Shown here piece by piece: positions 44,871-55,229 of a stretch of 64,000 nucleotides of DNA. Below the pieces are notes generated by a model. The model was not told the DNA's origin and searched no databases. It saw only the letters and a program-made list of their open reading frames with translations. The first letter of the stretch is position 1. The number at the start of each line of letters is the position of its first letter. The DNA is from Leptobrachium leishanense. Lineage: Eukaryota; Chordata; Amphibia; Anura; Megophryidae. The stretch covers positions 70,946,997 to 71,010,996 of the forward strand of contig CM019067.1 of assembly GCA_009667805.1 (NCBI GenBank). The letters are read 5' to 3'. A program made the translations under genes and the position numbers.

Positions 44871-45084
44871 TATGCCTCAGCTCACCTGTCGCCGCCGTGT
44901 TAGGCTCCCTCTGAGCGTGCGTCCGGCGGCAAGGAGCTTGGGCACTCGCCTGGGGGAGCCACGTGACCGCGATCTCGCGAGATCGCAGTCACGTGGCTCC
45001 CCCAGGCGAGTGCCCAAGCTTCCTGCCGCCGGACGCACGCTCAGAGGGAGCCTAACGCGGCGGCGACAGGTGAGCTGAGGCATA
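44871..45084. repeat. 214-bp spacerless palindrome
   Basis: The centre is GATCTCG/CGAGATC at 44977/44978. The arms of 107 bp align without gaps and with only a few mismatches, from TATGCCTCAGCTCACCTG at the left to CAGGTGAGCTGAGGCATA at the right. GC-rich. The same 78-codon frame appears on both strands because of the symmetry; it is not a gene. Confidence 0.95.
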
Positions 45085-46135
45085 TCCATGAGCTGCTGGG
45101 GCATATCCATGAGCAAGCTGGGGCATATCCATGAGCGAGCTGGGGCAGTATCCATGAGCTGCTGGGGCATATCCATGAGCGAGCTGGGGCATATCCATGA
45201 GTGAGCTGGGGCATATCCATGAGCTACTGGGGCATATCCATGAGCGAGCTGGGGCATATCCATGAGCTAGCTGGGGCAAATCCATGAGCTAGCTGGGGCA
45301 AATCCATGAGCGAGCTGGGGCAAATCCATGAGCGAGCTGGGGCATATCCATGAGCTGCTGGGGCAAATCCATGAGTGAGCTGGGGCAAATCCATGAGTGA
45401 GCTGGGGCAAATCCATGAGTGAGCTGGGGCAAATCCATGAGTGAGCTGGGGCATATCCATGTGTTGGGGCATTATCCATGAGCTGGGGCATTATCCATGT
45501 GCTGGGGCATATCCATAAATTGGGGGGCATATACATAAATTGGGGGGCAAATCCATGTGCTGGGGCATATTCATGAGCGGGGGGGCATATCCATAAGTTG
45601 GGGGGCAAATCCATGTGCTGGGGCAAATCCATGTGCTGGGGCATATCCATGGGCTGGGGCATATCCATAAGCTGGGGGGCATATCCATAAACTGGGGGGC
45701 ATATCCATGAGCTGGGGGACAGTATCCATGAGCTGGGGGACAGTATCCATGAGCTGGGGGACAGTATCCATGAGCTGGGGGACAGTATCCATGAGCTGGG
45801 GGCAGTATGCATGAGCTGGGGGCAGTATCCATGAGCTGGGGGACAGTATCCATGAGCTGGGGGACAGTATCCATGAGCTGGGGGACAGTATCCATGAGCT
45901 GGGGGCAGTATCCATGAGCTGGGGGACAGTATCCATGAGCTGGGGGCAGTATGCATGAGCTGGGGGCAGTATCCATGAGCTGGGGGACAGTATCCATGAG
46001 CTGGGGGACAGTATCCATGTGCTGGGGCATATCCATGAGCTGGGGGACAGTATCCATGAGCTGGGGGACAGTATCCATGAGCTGGGGGACAGTATCCATG
46101 AGCTGGGGCAGTATATCCATGAGAGGAGCTGGGAC
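45084..46135 (+). repeat. 21-22-bp minisatellite, several variant sub-arrays
   Basis: Sub-array 1 (to about 45460) has 22-bp units such as GGGGCATATCCATGAGCGAG plus CT. The middle (45460-45700) is irregular. The last part (45710-46100) has 21-bp units GAGCTGGGGGACAGTATCCA plus T. About 48 units in total. The 21-bp period is a multiple of three, so minus-strand frames of up to 229 codons arise as heptapeptide repeats (MDTVPQL and similar). There is no evidence of expression. Confidence 0.95.
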
Positions 46136-46382
46136 AATATCCATTATTACACTATTTGATTTCAGAATATTTATTTTCCTGTTTTCCTCCTCTAAAAACT
46201 AGGTGCGTCTTATGGTCAGGTGCGTCTTATGGAGCAAAAAATACGGTATGTATATAAGTCCATTCCATTACCATGAGCTAAATTCACTTTGAGCACATTA
46301 CTCTATAGAAAAAACAACTTTGTCAACAATATTTTATTTAGTTTGATGGAACTATAAGAAGTGTTATCTCACCATACTTATA

Positions 46383-46562
46383 CAGGGTTATTCAGAGAGC
46401 GTGAAAAGCAGGAGAATGACTGGAGAATGAAAAATTCTAGGTCAAAATAGCCGATTTGGAAAGGGAGATGAAAGGGAGAATTTTTCTGGTTTGGCTATTT
46501 TGACCTAGAATTTTTCATTCTCCAGTCATTCTCCTGCTTTTCACGCTCTCTGAATAACCCTG
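46383..46562. mobile_element. Fold-back MITE with CAGGGTTATTCAGAGAGC ends
   Basis: Arms of 70 bp are perfect inverse copies (46383-46452 and 46493-46562) around a purine-rich loop of about 40 bp. The termini equal those of the CAGGGTTATTCA family, and ATA flanks both sides, a 3-bp duplication. It seems to be a reduced, terminal-repeat-only member. Confidence 0.88.
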
Positions 46563-47735
46563 ATAGTAATGGAAATGCAAGTTCTATGCTGAGAAATAAT
46601 ACATTTGCTGCGCTTTATAAGTGTATCGTTAAATAATATGCAGTTTAATTAATGTGTTTGTTTTGCATTGTAATGAAAGATGTATAAACAGAACGGATAG
46701 CTGGGTAGGATCTAGTAAGCATTGATCCAGTAAAATAACTCTGAAAACCAATGGTCAAATCTTATTACAAAATCATAATGTAAAATATAAAATGTAAGCA
46801 TCGGTTAAAGGTAGACTTGATAGGTTTCCATTGATGGGCATTCAATCATAGGCAGCTACAGAGAGATGCAGAAAGAAACTGCATTAGTGTCTATGCCCTT
46901 ACCCCTTTCTTTATTTGGCTGCTGTTCTTCGTCATTTTAATGCATGAATACGGTCTTAATATCTCAACTATTTGTTGTGAATGAAAGCTGTAGTGCTTGA
47001 AGATAATTTCCCCGTGCTTGATTGCCAATGTCAGAGCATATAATTTTCTTCCTTGATGATAGAATAGTATTGATTGTTACTGCTCATGTCTCAAGTAAAG
47101 AAAAGGGTGAATACAAAACTGCATGTGAATCTAAAATACCAACTATATTACAAATCGTGCATTGTACAGGTTGCCAAATTTTATTTAACTAGTTGGGGTG
47201 GTTTAATAGTATTTCACATAATGTACAAAGAGAAGCATTGAACATATTTTGTAGGAAAAAATGATTCCAGAGAAATCCATGTACTCCCTATGTCATGGTG
47301 GCCACCTTGCACACTATATTAACTACAATCTCGGTGCTTGTACACAGATATACAGGTTGAGCACCTACCAACTGGAATCCTATAAACTGAAAGACTCTAA
47401 ATACCAACCGATGGTCGGCGACGCCATTGAGGTGCTTCCAGGACAGGATCTTCATACAGAATGAAAAGATAATATTAAAATTTAACTAGGGATGCAGTTC
47501 AACAATATTCCGTGTTAAATATTTGTATCAGCCAGTGAAAGAGCTCAATCGATGAAGCTCCTCTATAAACGAGAGATAAAATGACACCTGGGGCATTTAC
47601 CCCATCTTATTTCATTTTAAGTGCTTTTACAATAGGTTTAGGTTAGGCTGTTATATTTTATTGGGTTAATTGAAGGAATTTATTTTATTTATAATTGGTT
47701 TAACTTATGTGGGGTTAATTGGACATAGGAAGGAC
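46563..47735. other. AT-rich interval without recognised gene
   Basis: A 67-codon plus-strand frame at 47261-47464 (MIPEKSMYSLCHGG and on) has no known domain, splice or promoter support. ACAGGTTGAGCACC at 47350-47365 may be a fragment of an old DNA transposon. Confidence 0.3.
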
Positions 47736-47740
47736 CTGTG

Positions 47741-48241
47741 TGTCAGGTATCTCGCTGTCGACGCAGTAAAAAGGGTAAAACTGGTGTTGCTGCATGAAAA
47801 GTGCTGCCTTGCTGAACTTTCCCTGTGAGCTCAATCCAGCAGGTGTATTAATCAGGCCCTGCATTGCCTATATAACAGAGGCACACCCTACCCAAGATGC
47901 TTCTGCATTTCTGTTGTCTCAGTCTGTATCTACAACGAGCCTGGAAGGAAGCTTTGCTGCTCAGTGTGATCTTTGTGTACCGGACCCCTGGCTATTCCCC
48001 TGGATTCTCTTTGGATCGTCCCTTCTGGTAACCGTGCTTCGAGACCCCCTTTTGTTGTGCCTGCCCTCAAGACTCTCCTTCTGCACCCTCCGAACCAGAG
48101 ACTTTCCTGCCTCGCCCCTCTCCTGTATTTATATTGTTTTCCTTTAATATAAACCCAACCTGGTTTCACCATATCAAGTGTCTCCGTTGTATCACTGCAT
48201 CCTGGGCACGCAACCTCACACCCACACCCTGAGATCTGACA
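47741..48241 (+). mobile_element. Solo LTR (501 bp)
   Basis: Starts TGTCAGGTATCTC and ends GATCTGACA (TG...CA). The 5-bp duplication CTGTG is perfect (47736-47740 and 48242-48246). A TATA box CTATATAAC lies at about 47868-47876. TTTAATATAAACC at about 48144 may serve as polyadenylation signal. No flanking internal region. The 134- and 117-codon frames crossing it are unsupported. Confidence 0.9.
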
Positions 48242-48346
48242 CTGTGGTTCCCACTTTGAAACTAACCTCTTGGGTTCTGGATGGGTAACTGATAGCCTGC
48301 ACTGCAACCTACCTCCTCTCCATATCAGCCCCACTCTTGCTGTCTA

Positions 48347-48818
48347 AGGCTAATGTCAGATGAACGCAGTCTGAGCGCACTCTGCGTGCGTGCACAATGG
48401 ACAGACGTACTGACGGAAGATACTGTAGACACCACACGGTCCGTTTTTGTTGACGGACGTAGGGAAAAAAAGGGAACTATGGGAAATAAAATTAGTATGA
48501 AAAATGATAAAAATTTGAAAAGGATATGAAAAGCTATTGTGTGCGTCAAGGGGCTGGACGTTGCAAATGCGCTGCGTCTGACATCTCCTCATCACTCACA
48601 CAGAACGCTACGCGGATGTGGCGCACTCTGCGCATCCGTGGTAGCGGTTTTACGTTCTTGCCTAACTTGCGTCCGTTTGCCACGTGCGTTGTGTGTGCGC
48701 AGTTCGGTGTGGACACACTTCGTGTGTGGGTCTCTATTGCTCATGATTCTATGCTATGACGGACGTTAAACTGTGCGGCAACACGGACAGGATCACTGCG
48801 TTCATCTGACACGGGCCT
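48347..48818. mobile_element. AGGCTAATGTCAGATGAACGC-type MITE
   Basis: The ends AGGCTAATGTCAGATGAACG and CGTTCATCTGACACGGGCCT are inverted, with TA flanks (48345-48346 and 48819-48820). It aligns along most of its length with 17928-18380, differing by scattered CpG-type substitutions. Confidence 0.85.
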
Positions 48819-48820
48819 TA

Positions 48821-49586
48821 GGGTTAGCATAGGACCCCCATTTTGCAACTGGCGCTCTAGTATTCTGGACAGAGTTGCATAACATCAAGACCCCCAGCCT
48901 TGTGGCGAGCACATACCAGCTTTCAAGGCCAGAATTCCTCACTGTGAGGCACTCCATTGTGATCCACGGGCTTTGTGATGAAGATGGGCCCCATTGCATC
49001 AATACAGGGCAAAGTGCACCCATATTGACGCTTAGGGAGTTCCTCACTCTGACACAATGTATATCACAATGATCAAAAGCAATTTGTTGGCTTTCACAAT
49101 CTTTTATATTTGATTAAAATAAGTCCCAGTCTATAGGTAATGTAAGTGTCTCATAGTAAAACAAATTAACTTTCTTAAAGATAAAAATCCTTTTATTTGT
49201 AATAAACATTTCAATCGTATTGCTTAATTCTGGTTGACAACTAGAGGTGGTACAAAGGTTACCTTGCGCATAATGCTCAACAACCAACAAGGTAACTTAA
49301 TTAACAGTGTTTTCATATTTGTTTCTTATTAACAAAGATAAAAGCAACAGTTTAACTTTATACCTTTTTTTATTAATAATTTTCCAAAAATTTGTAGATA
49401 TAAATGTGATCAATACAGATTTGCATACGCCCAGGTCGATTACAGTTTTTCTAATGACAGATCATTTGGGCTTAAACGGATTCAAATATTGACAAAGAGG
49501 GGATCTTAAAAATTCAGCAAGTTTGAAAAACTATTCTTGGCAGTAATATTTATCTACATTCATGGAATCATGTGCTGAAGGCAGAT
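48821..49586. other. Interval without recognised gene
   Basis: 48821-49070 is of mixed composition, with 61-81-codon frames lacking support. 49080-49586 is AT-rich. GGTTACCTTG and CAAGGTAAC near 49256 and 49290 form a weak inverted pair. Confidence 0.3.
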
Positions 49587-49588
49587 TA

Positions 49589-50005
49589 AGGCTAAGGTCA
49601 GACGAAAGCATTTTTAACGTGCGTTTAACCGCACGAAATCACGGCCGTGCTAGCAGCAAATGACGTCCAATGCCGGGGAACACACGAAGTACGGCCGCAC
49701 GAAAGTTCGTCCGCACAACGCAAGTGGCAAACGAACGCAGTTTTTCTAGAACGTCAAACCGCTAGTACGGACGTACAAAGTGCGCTGCGTCCGCTAGCAG
49801 CGTGTTTGGGAGATGTCAGATGCTGCTAATGTCCGGCCAACATAACGTCCAGACACAAAGTGTTTTATTGATGATCCGTACAAAATCACGGACGAAAGGC
49901 GCATCGTATGACCGCTATCGCGTATTCCGTGAAAAAATGCGTCCATTCGTTCGAACGCACTTTTTTAAGGACAACGCAAAAAATGCGTTAGTCTGACCCT
50001 AGCCT
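49589..50005. mobile_element. AGGCTAAGGTCAGAC-family MITE
   Basis: The ends AGGCTAAGGTCAGACG and GTCTGACCCTAGCCT are inverted, with TA flanks (49587-49588 and 50006-50007). Close match to 310-735 in the same orientation (TGCTAGCAGCAAATGACG, GATGATCCGTACAAAATCAC). Non-coding. Confidence 0.88.
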
Positions 50006-50007
50006 TA

Positions 50008-50505
50008 ACAATATAAAAAAAGAGGAAAAAAGACGTCATTCTAACCACTAGAACACAAAATCAACAAAACAGACAAAAAACTGATGATGTATATGTACTA
50101 ACACAGTTCTTCTTCATTAAATTAGGAGCCAAGGTATGACAGAAGGTCAATATAACCATAACTTTTGATTAGAGAGCATGTGTAGTAATGAACAGTACAC
50201 AGTATGTGAATTGGTGTAAGGATTCCATATTGCCTTGGTTCTTGGGCTGAATCAATTTCATAAAGTGCACTGGCTACTTTTCTGTAAATTAATTGAAATA
50301 AACATGCTACCAAGCAAACGTTTATGAACACAAAATTGTGGACGTAGATGTAATGACAGGCAGGAGTCAAGGAAAAAAAGGTTCATATCTTAGATCAATC
50401 AATTGTGTAGGGAAGAAAAAAAATTGAAAAACAAGCCAGGCAGCACGTAACATTTCTACTGGCTGTAATTTTGATAAAAAAAAGAGCATAAAAAATGATT
50501 AAACG
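50008..50505. other. Interval with a weak exon-like segment
   Basis: On the minus strand an acceptor-like CAATTAATTTACAG (ending near 50285) opens into KVASALYEIDSAQEPRQYG and runs to a stop at 50122, with no donor or polyadenylation signal nearby. The 82-codon frame covering it starts further upstream. Not convincing. Confidence 0.25.
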
Positions 50506-50746
50506 CATAGAAACATAGAAACATAGAAACATAGAAAAATGTCGGCAGATAAGAACCTTTCGGCCCATCTAGTCTGCCCAATTACATGGATACTTTACCT
50601 GGATTTATCTTTTGTTTAGGATAGCCTTATGCCTATCCCATGCTTGCTTAAATTCAATTACTGTTTTGGCCTCTACCACTTCTACTGGAAGACTGTTCCA
50701 TGTATCCACCACCCTCTCAGTAAAATAATGCTTCCTGATGTTACTT
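50506..50746 (-). mobile_element. CR1-type LINE 3' fragment with 8-bp tail repeats
   Basis: On the minus strand it ends in about 3.5 units of TTTCTATG (50506-50536). Short 8-bp tail repeats are a CR1 hallmark. The block GTCGGCAGATAAGAACCTTT and TGTATCCACCACCCTCTCAG (plus strand) recur in the longer copy at 55833-56964. Only the 3' end is present. Confidence 0.85.
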
Positions 50747-50969
50747 GCATAGCTTATACATTGCAGGAATTAAATTTAAGAAACAAATTTTAATACATAT
50801 AATCAAGACATTTGCATTAACAACAATCATAAAAATACATGTATGGTGAAAAACATTGTTCATAACAAGGTGATGGCGCAGGGATTAATCTATCAAAATA
50901 ATACCAATCTTAGAAAAAATCCAGTTTGCAACAAGCGGTTAATTAGATATAAGTCAATGGCCGAACTGG

Positions 50970-51488
50970 ATACAATTATTCCGATGTGACCATCAGAATA
51001 CAAGTGTCTCCCTGAGACCGATAAAATTTAACTTTTATTGGAAAATTAAAAGATAGCAACTTTGACAACATGGATGGACAGTACTTAAAAAACGAACATA
51101 TTAAGAACAAAGCAACAAGTGGTGATATTGTATGTACAGCAATGGATAGAAGTGAAAAAACTCCGTTCAATAAGTGATCTTCAAGGATCACTTCAATTGA
51201 TGACAGCTGACATTGATTAAACAAGAAGGTAATTGAGCATAATATGTATGCAAAAAGACACCACAGTTGTAAAGGAACACACAGCAAAGGGTACCCTTTT
51301 GGACAAAATAATCTGCTGCAATATTAGCCCAGATAATACCGCAATATATTGGTAAATGATATTATATGGGAAAGCCCACCAAGGGTAATTGAAGTTACAA
51401 TACTAGCGGAATGAAGAAATTGAGCGGAGGGTCCCAGGCTGCGTCCGCACCCGACGCGCGTTTCGCCCAGAATGGCTCGTCAGGAGTG
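50970..51488 (-). mobile_element. Unclassified retroposon with 14-bp target duplication
   Basis: AATGGCCGAACTGG flanks it perfectly (50956-50969 and 51489-51502), the kind of duplication made by LINE-driven insertion. Reading the minus strand, it begins CTCCTGACGAGCCATTCTGG followed by GCGAAACGCGCGTCGGG and ends near GGTCACATCGGAATAATTG. It has AATAAAAGTT at about 51031-51041 but no long A-tail. No convincing A/B box was identified, so SINE status is open. A 103-codon frame inside has no domain. Confidence 0.75.
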
Positions 51489-51502
51489 AATGGCCGAACT
51501 GG

Positions 51503-53047
51503 TAATAGGTAAGTATATTACCAAAAAATTCCTGCGGAAAAGATTGTTTCTTGATTTACTTAGCCCAATTTTGGCACCAGATATTGGTTCCCATATTTTG
51601 GTTTTCTTTTTGTCAGGAATTTAATTTACATTTACAGCTATGAATTTAATTTATAGTTTACAAAACAAAAAGAAAAAAGTGGAGTGAAAAGCATCTATGC
51701 ACAAAATCAGAATATGTATTTGAACAGAATTTCAAATATCCATATTTTCCAACCATCTGTATAGCTAAACATATCCATATTATTGGTAAGTACTAAAAAA
51801 AATGCTCAGATATGGAGCAATTGTATGATTTAATGTGACTTTTCTATGTTGCCACCATTAACCAAATCACTCGCTTCGTTGTTCACCACAGCTCTTTGTC
51901 CCTTCTACACTGTTTGCTCGGAGAGGTACACACATACATACACAATCACAGAGGACACATACATACACAATCACGGAGGACAGAATTCAGATTGAAGCAA
52001 ATATAGCTTGATAATTAAAATATATAAGAAAAAAGACAAGTTACTGAAAAGGATTTTATAATGAAATTTTAAAACAGGAAGTCCACGTTTTCCGAAAAAT
52101 TCGCAGAAACAGAAAACAAGGCTTTCTTCCCCATTTTTTTTATACTTGACAGAGCAACAACATGAAATGATATCTATGCTGTGAAATCCTGGTGTTGTGC
52201 TATTGTTTGAACCAAGGGTACACATAAAAAAATGTGATGTTCAATAAAATATTTTATTTACTGTCCACAAAGAAACTGTGGGTGTGATTGTCAGATCCAG
52301 ATTGAAAGAAGGGATTTACACGGCAGTGAGTAGATTTAGACAGTAAATAAGTCCTGCCGAAATCAGTTCGTTCTGTTACCTCCACTGAGAGAGAAACCGG
52401 ACCACACTACATGATTTAGGCAAACCTGCTAGTTCCTATGATGTCCTGTCTATCATCTCCTGGGCAATCGTTTTCAGTCCACTGTATGGTACCAATAACA
52501 CCTGTAGGTGGGGGAGCGACTTTTGAACCTGATATAAAAGGTTTATCGTAGGCAAGTCCAGATTTTGAATTGCTCCTGCTCTCGACCTGCTAGGTCACAT
52601 CTAGAATTTTTTAAAAAATTCTTATTTGATTCAGGATAAACAATATGAAAAATAAGAGTTTGTGAAAAGTTTCAGTTTATAAGTAATAATTGTAATATGT
52701 GTGCAAACCCCAAAATATGGGCTGCGCACGCCCCAAAATATGGGCTGCACACGACTGTGGTTTATATCGATTGATAAATACTACTGACAGCTCCAATAAT
52801 TAACAACCAAGTGATTTTCACATTGGAATAGTAAGAGTTATGACGGTGGAAAAATAACTTCTAGCTAACTAGAAGAAAGGGAAGCTTGTGGAAAAAATAT
52901 GGCGCGGGACCTTATTTTGCAACAAATGAAAGATGTATTTTATTCGCATCATCCATCACCCATCCATTATTATTCAATTATTTACATTATGCCAACATAT
53001 CAACATCAGAATCAAAGTACAGGGGTAGTAATACATACGGCTAATAC
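51503..53047. other. Long interval without recognised gene
   Basis: At 51907-51974 a 27-bp unit (ACACATACATACACAATCAC and on) is tandemly duplicated. At 52260-52610 an LTR-like stretch holds a TATA-like GATATAAAAGG (52540-52550), but no TG...CA ends with a duplication could be fixed. A 20-bp duplication, CCCCAAAATATGGGCTGC, lies at 52709 and 52731. The remainder is AT-rich. Confidence 0.35.
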
Positions 53048-53050
53048 ACA

Positions 53051-55154
53051 CAGGGTTATCCAAAGAGATCCGAATTGCTTGAGAAAGGTAACCGAACGCT
53101 GAAAATCAGCGTTCGGTTACCTTTCCTGGCCATCCGGCTATCCAGTGAGCAGGCAATTCGCCAAATCCTGGCGAATTGCCTGCACATATGGTGCCTGTTC
53201 GGTGCCTGTTCGAGGGCAGTGAAATCCCCATGAAAAAGCACTGCTTCGGCTATTCAGAGAACACAAACCAGCAGTGAAAGGTTCCCGAAATGTCCTGCCA
53301 TTCGGTGGTTTAATTCGGCAAGTTAATTCAGGAGAATCCCATAGGCTTCAATGTTAAAAATATTCCCGTTTTAATTCAATATCCAATAAACCGTTCATTA
53401 TAAAATTCTGCAGTAAAGAGTCTCTTTATTTATAGATTTTTTAGGATACTTTAAGCATTTTTCTGATATTTTTTTTTTAAAAGTCCGATTTCTTTTTTTT
53501 TTTTTAACCCTTTCGCTGCTGAGGCTTTTCCCGCCCCTATGCTGAGGTCATTTTTACCTGTTTTGCGCATCATGTTTAAACGTGTTTTGAAGGCTTATTT
53601 TAGTATATGACCAGACATATTATATATCGTTCTTTCCGTCAGACTCAGTAGATTCATAATATGTCATTATTATATGTATACGTTATGTCATGTCTGTATA
53701 TTATAACAAAAAATGCAATAAAATATGTATTTTCAATAATTTACAATGTGTAAAGTGTTTTTTTTCCACATTTTAACATGCGAGCAATTGCGGTTATATT
53801 TTGTATGGGGTGCGCTTGTTAAAAAAAATTAGAGATGGGGTCACGTTACATTTTTTTTTGGGGAAAATGACACTATTTTTAACAAACGCCCCCGCATACA
53901 AAAATCGTTAGTGCAGCATCATTGTTCACATTATAATTGAAATGGGAACAATATTGCTGCATTAACAACCAAAAAAAAAGTGTTTATATTTTTTTTTTTC
54001 ATTTTTTTTTTTTTTTTACAAAATTTTTCACTTTCATGTTTGGTATCGTTGGAACGGCCATGCTCTGGCCGATCCAACGATACCAAATTTAACCCTAGCT
54101 GCCACGGATCGGGAGATAGGGAGTTCATTGGAACTCCCTATCTCCACAGTTGGTGGCAGTTAGGGGTTAAGTCTAGGACTGGCGTCATCGTGCTACGCAC
54201 GATGACGCCAGTCCTCTGGGGGAGTTCCCGGAGGCTTGGCCGACATCCAAGATGTCGGCCAGCTCCGGGAAAGGATCGCGAACCGGCACTTTTCAGCGCC
54301 GATTCGCGATCCAGCTCCCGGGGTTAATGCCAGGCATCATTTGGAAGGGCAGGCTGTGCCCTTCCAATGATGCCTGGGTTAACCCCCTGTGCGCCGCCGA
54401 TCGGGAGGGAGAGAGGTCCGAAGGACCTCCCCCCTCCCTTTCAGGCGCCTCCTCCGCACATGCGGGGGGCGCCTGAATTAGGTGTCATCGCGCCCCCGCG
54501 ATGACACCTAATTCTGGCGGCTGCTGGTCCGGATGCCGGGCTGACATCCAGGATGTCAGCCCGCACCGGAGGGGCCAGCGATCGGCCGGAACCCGGCCGA
54601 ACGCTGACCCCGATGGGAGGACGCGCTCAGCGCGTCCTCCGCATACCAGCGGACTGCTGAGGACGCGCTCAGCGCGTCCTCAGCAGCGAAGTGGTTAAGT
54701 TTACTTATTTTTTCTGTAATAGCCCTTTTTATTATCATTCCCTGGACCTCCTGTGTAAATTTCAGACATTTTCGCTCAGTAGTTTCTTTGCAAACAGCTT
54801 TTTACTTTCACATTCATACAAACTGTTTTGCTAATTTATTCACCTCCCTCTGTCTGCGGTGTCGGCTTTTTCCGGCGGCTTCGCTGCGTGCTATCGGCTC
54901 CTGCTCGGGTTTTTCCGGCGTCTTCGACGGGTGAATCCAGATGTTTTTGAGGGTTTTCAGCGTGCATTCGGCAGGTTTTGCGGTGAGTTTTCGTCAGGTT
55001 TGCGGTAGCTTTTCCCTGCAATTCGGGGACCCTGTGGTGTTTGCTGAATACACCGCAGGGTCACCGAAATGGGATCGGCAACACGAACCGAATTAAAGAG
55101 AACGAAAAGTCACCGAACGTGCGGTGACTTTTCGAATCTCTTTGGATAACCCTG
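53051..55154 (+). mobile_element. CAGGGTTATTCA-family element with complete nested TTAA element
   Basis: The ends CAGGGTTATCCAAAGAG and CTCTTTGGATAACCCTG are inverted; ACA flanks both sides (53048-53050 and 55155-55157). After removing 53504-54698 the remainder (about 0.9 kb) aligns with 35623-36509 in reverse. A hairpin of AACCGAACGCTGAAAATCAGC with GTTCGGTTACC lies at 53089-53121. Non-autonomous, nested structure clear. Confidence 0.9.
53504..54698 (+). mobile_element. TTAA-flanked hairpin element, best-preserved copy
   Basis: The ends TTAACCCTTTCGCTGCTGAG and CTCAGCAGCGAAGTGGTTAA are inverted with TTAA at 53504-53507 and 54695-54698. The left 500 bp is AT-rich. The right 650 bp is a chain of stem-loops: 54039-54087, 54111-54145 (inside an outer stem 54089-54170), 54175-54215, 54232-54266, 54273-54312, 54330-54377, 54401-54441, 54442-54475, 54476-54513, 54537-54563, 54618-54640 and 54654-54686. 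TTAA and CCC-type ends suggest piggyBac mobilisation (inference). No ORF of note. Confidence 0.9.
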
Positions 55155-55229
55155 ACAGTCTCACACTGTTATATGGAAAGAGGTGGTCAACAGTTCAAAG
55201 GGTGGAATCCAATGGCAGGTATGGATAGG

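Larger units (their letters stand above)
44782..46246. mobile_element. TA-flanked element with CCGTATTTTTCGCTCCATAA ends
   Basis: The termini CCGTATTTTTCGCTCCATAA (44782) and the inverse TTATGGAGCAAAAAATACGG (46246) are flanked by TA (44780-44781 and 46247-46248). GACGCAC follows on both sides. This terminal sequence is common in vertebrate genomes as a non-autonomous family. The interior consists of a hairpin (44791-44859), a 214-bp palindrome (44871-45084) and a minisatellite (45084-46135). No transposase; a mariner-type target is inferred from TA. Confidence 0.85.

Noticed and set aside
44842..45263. Matching frames on opposite strands (78 and 128 codons)
   Set aside because: They mirror each other because of the 214-bp palindrome.
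45267..46144. Minus-strand frames of 188-229 codons with heptapeptide repeats
   Set aside because: Product of a 21-bp tandem unit; three frames are open at once and overlap.
47350..47420. Resemblance of ACAGGTTGAGCACC to ends of an old pogo-like transposon
   Set aside because: Match is short, only one end seen, and recalled from a mammalian family.
50122..50370. 82-codon minus-strand frame with an upstream acceptor-like site
   Set aside because: No donor, polyadenylation signal or recognised protein; weak polypyrimidine tract.
52260..52610. Possible fifth LTR with TATA-like GATATAAAAGG
   Set aside because: No TG...CA ends with a matching 5-bp duplication could be placed.
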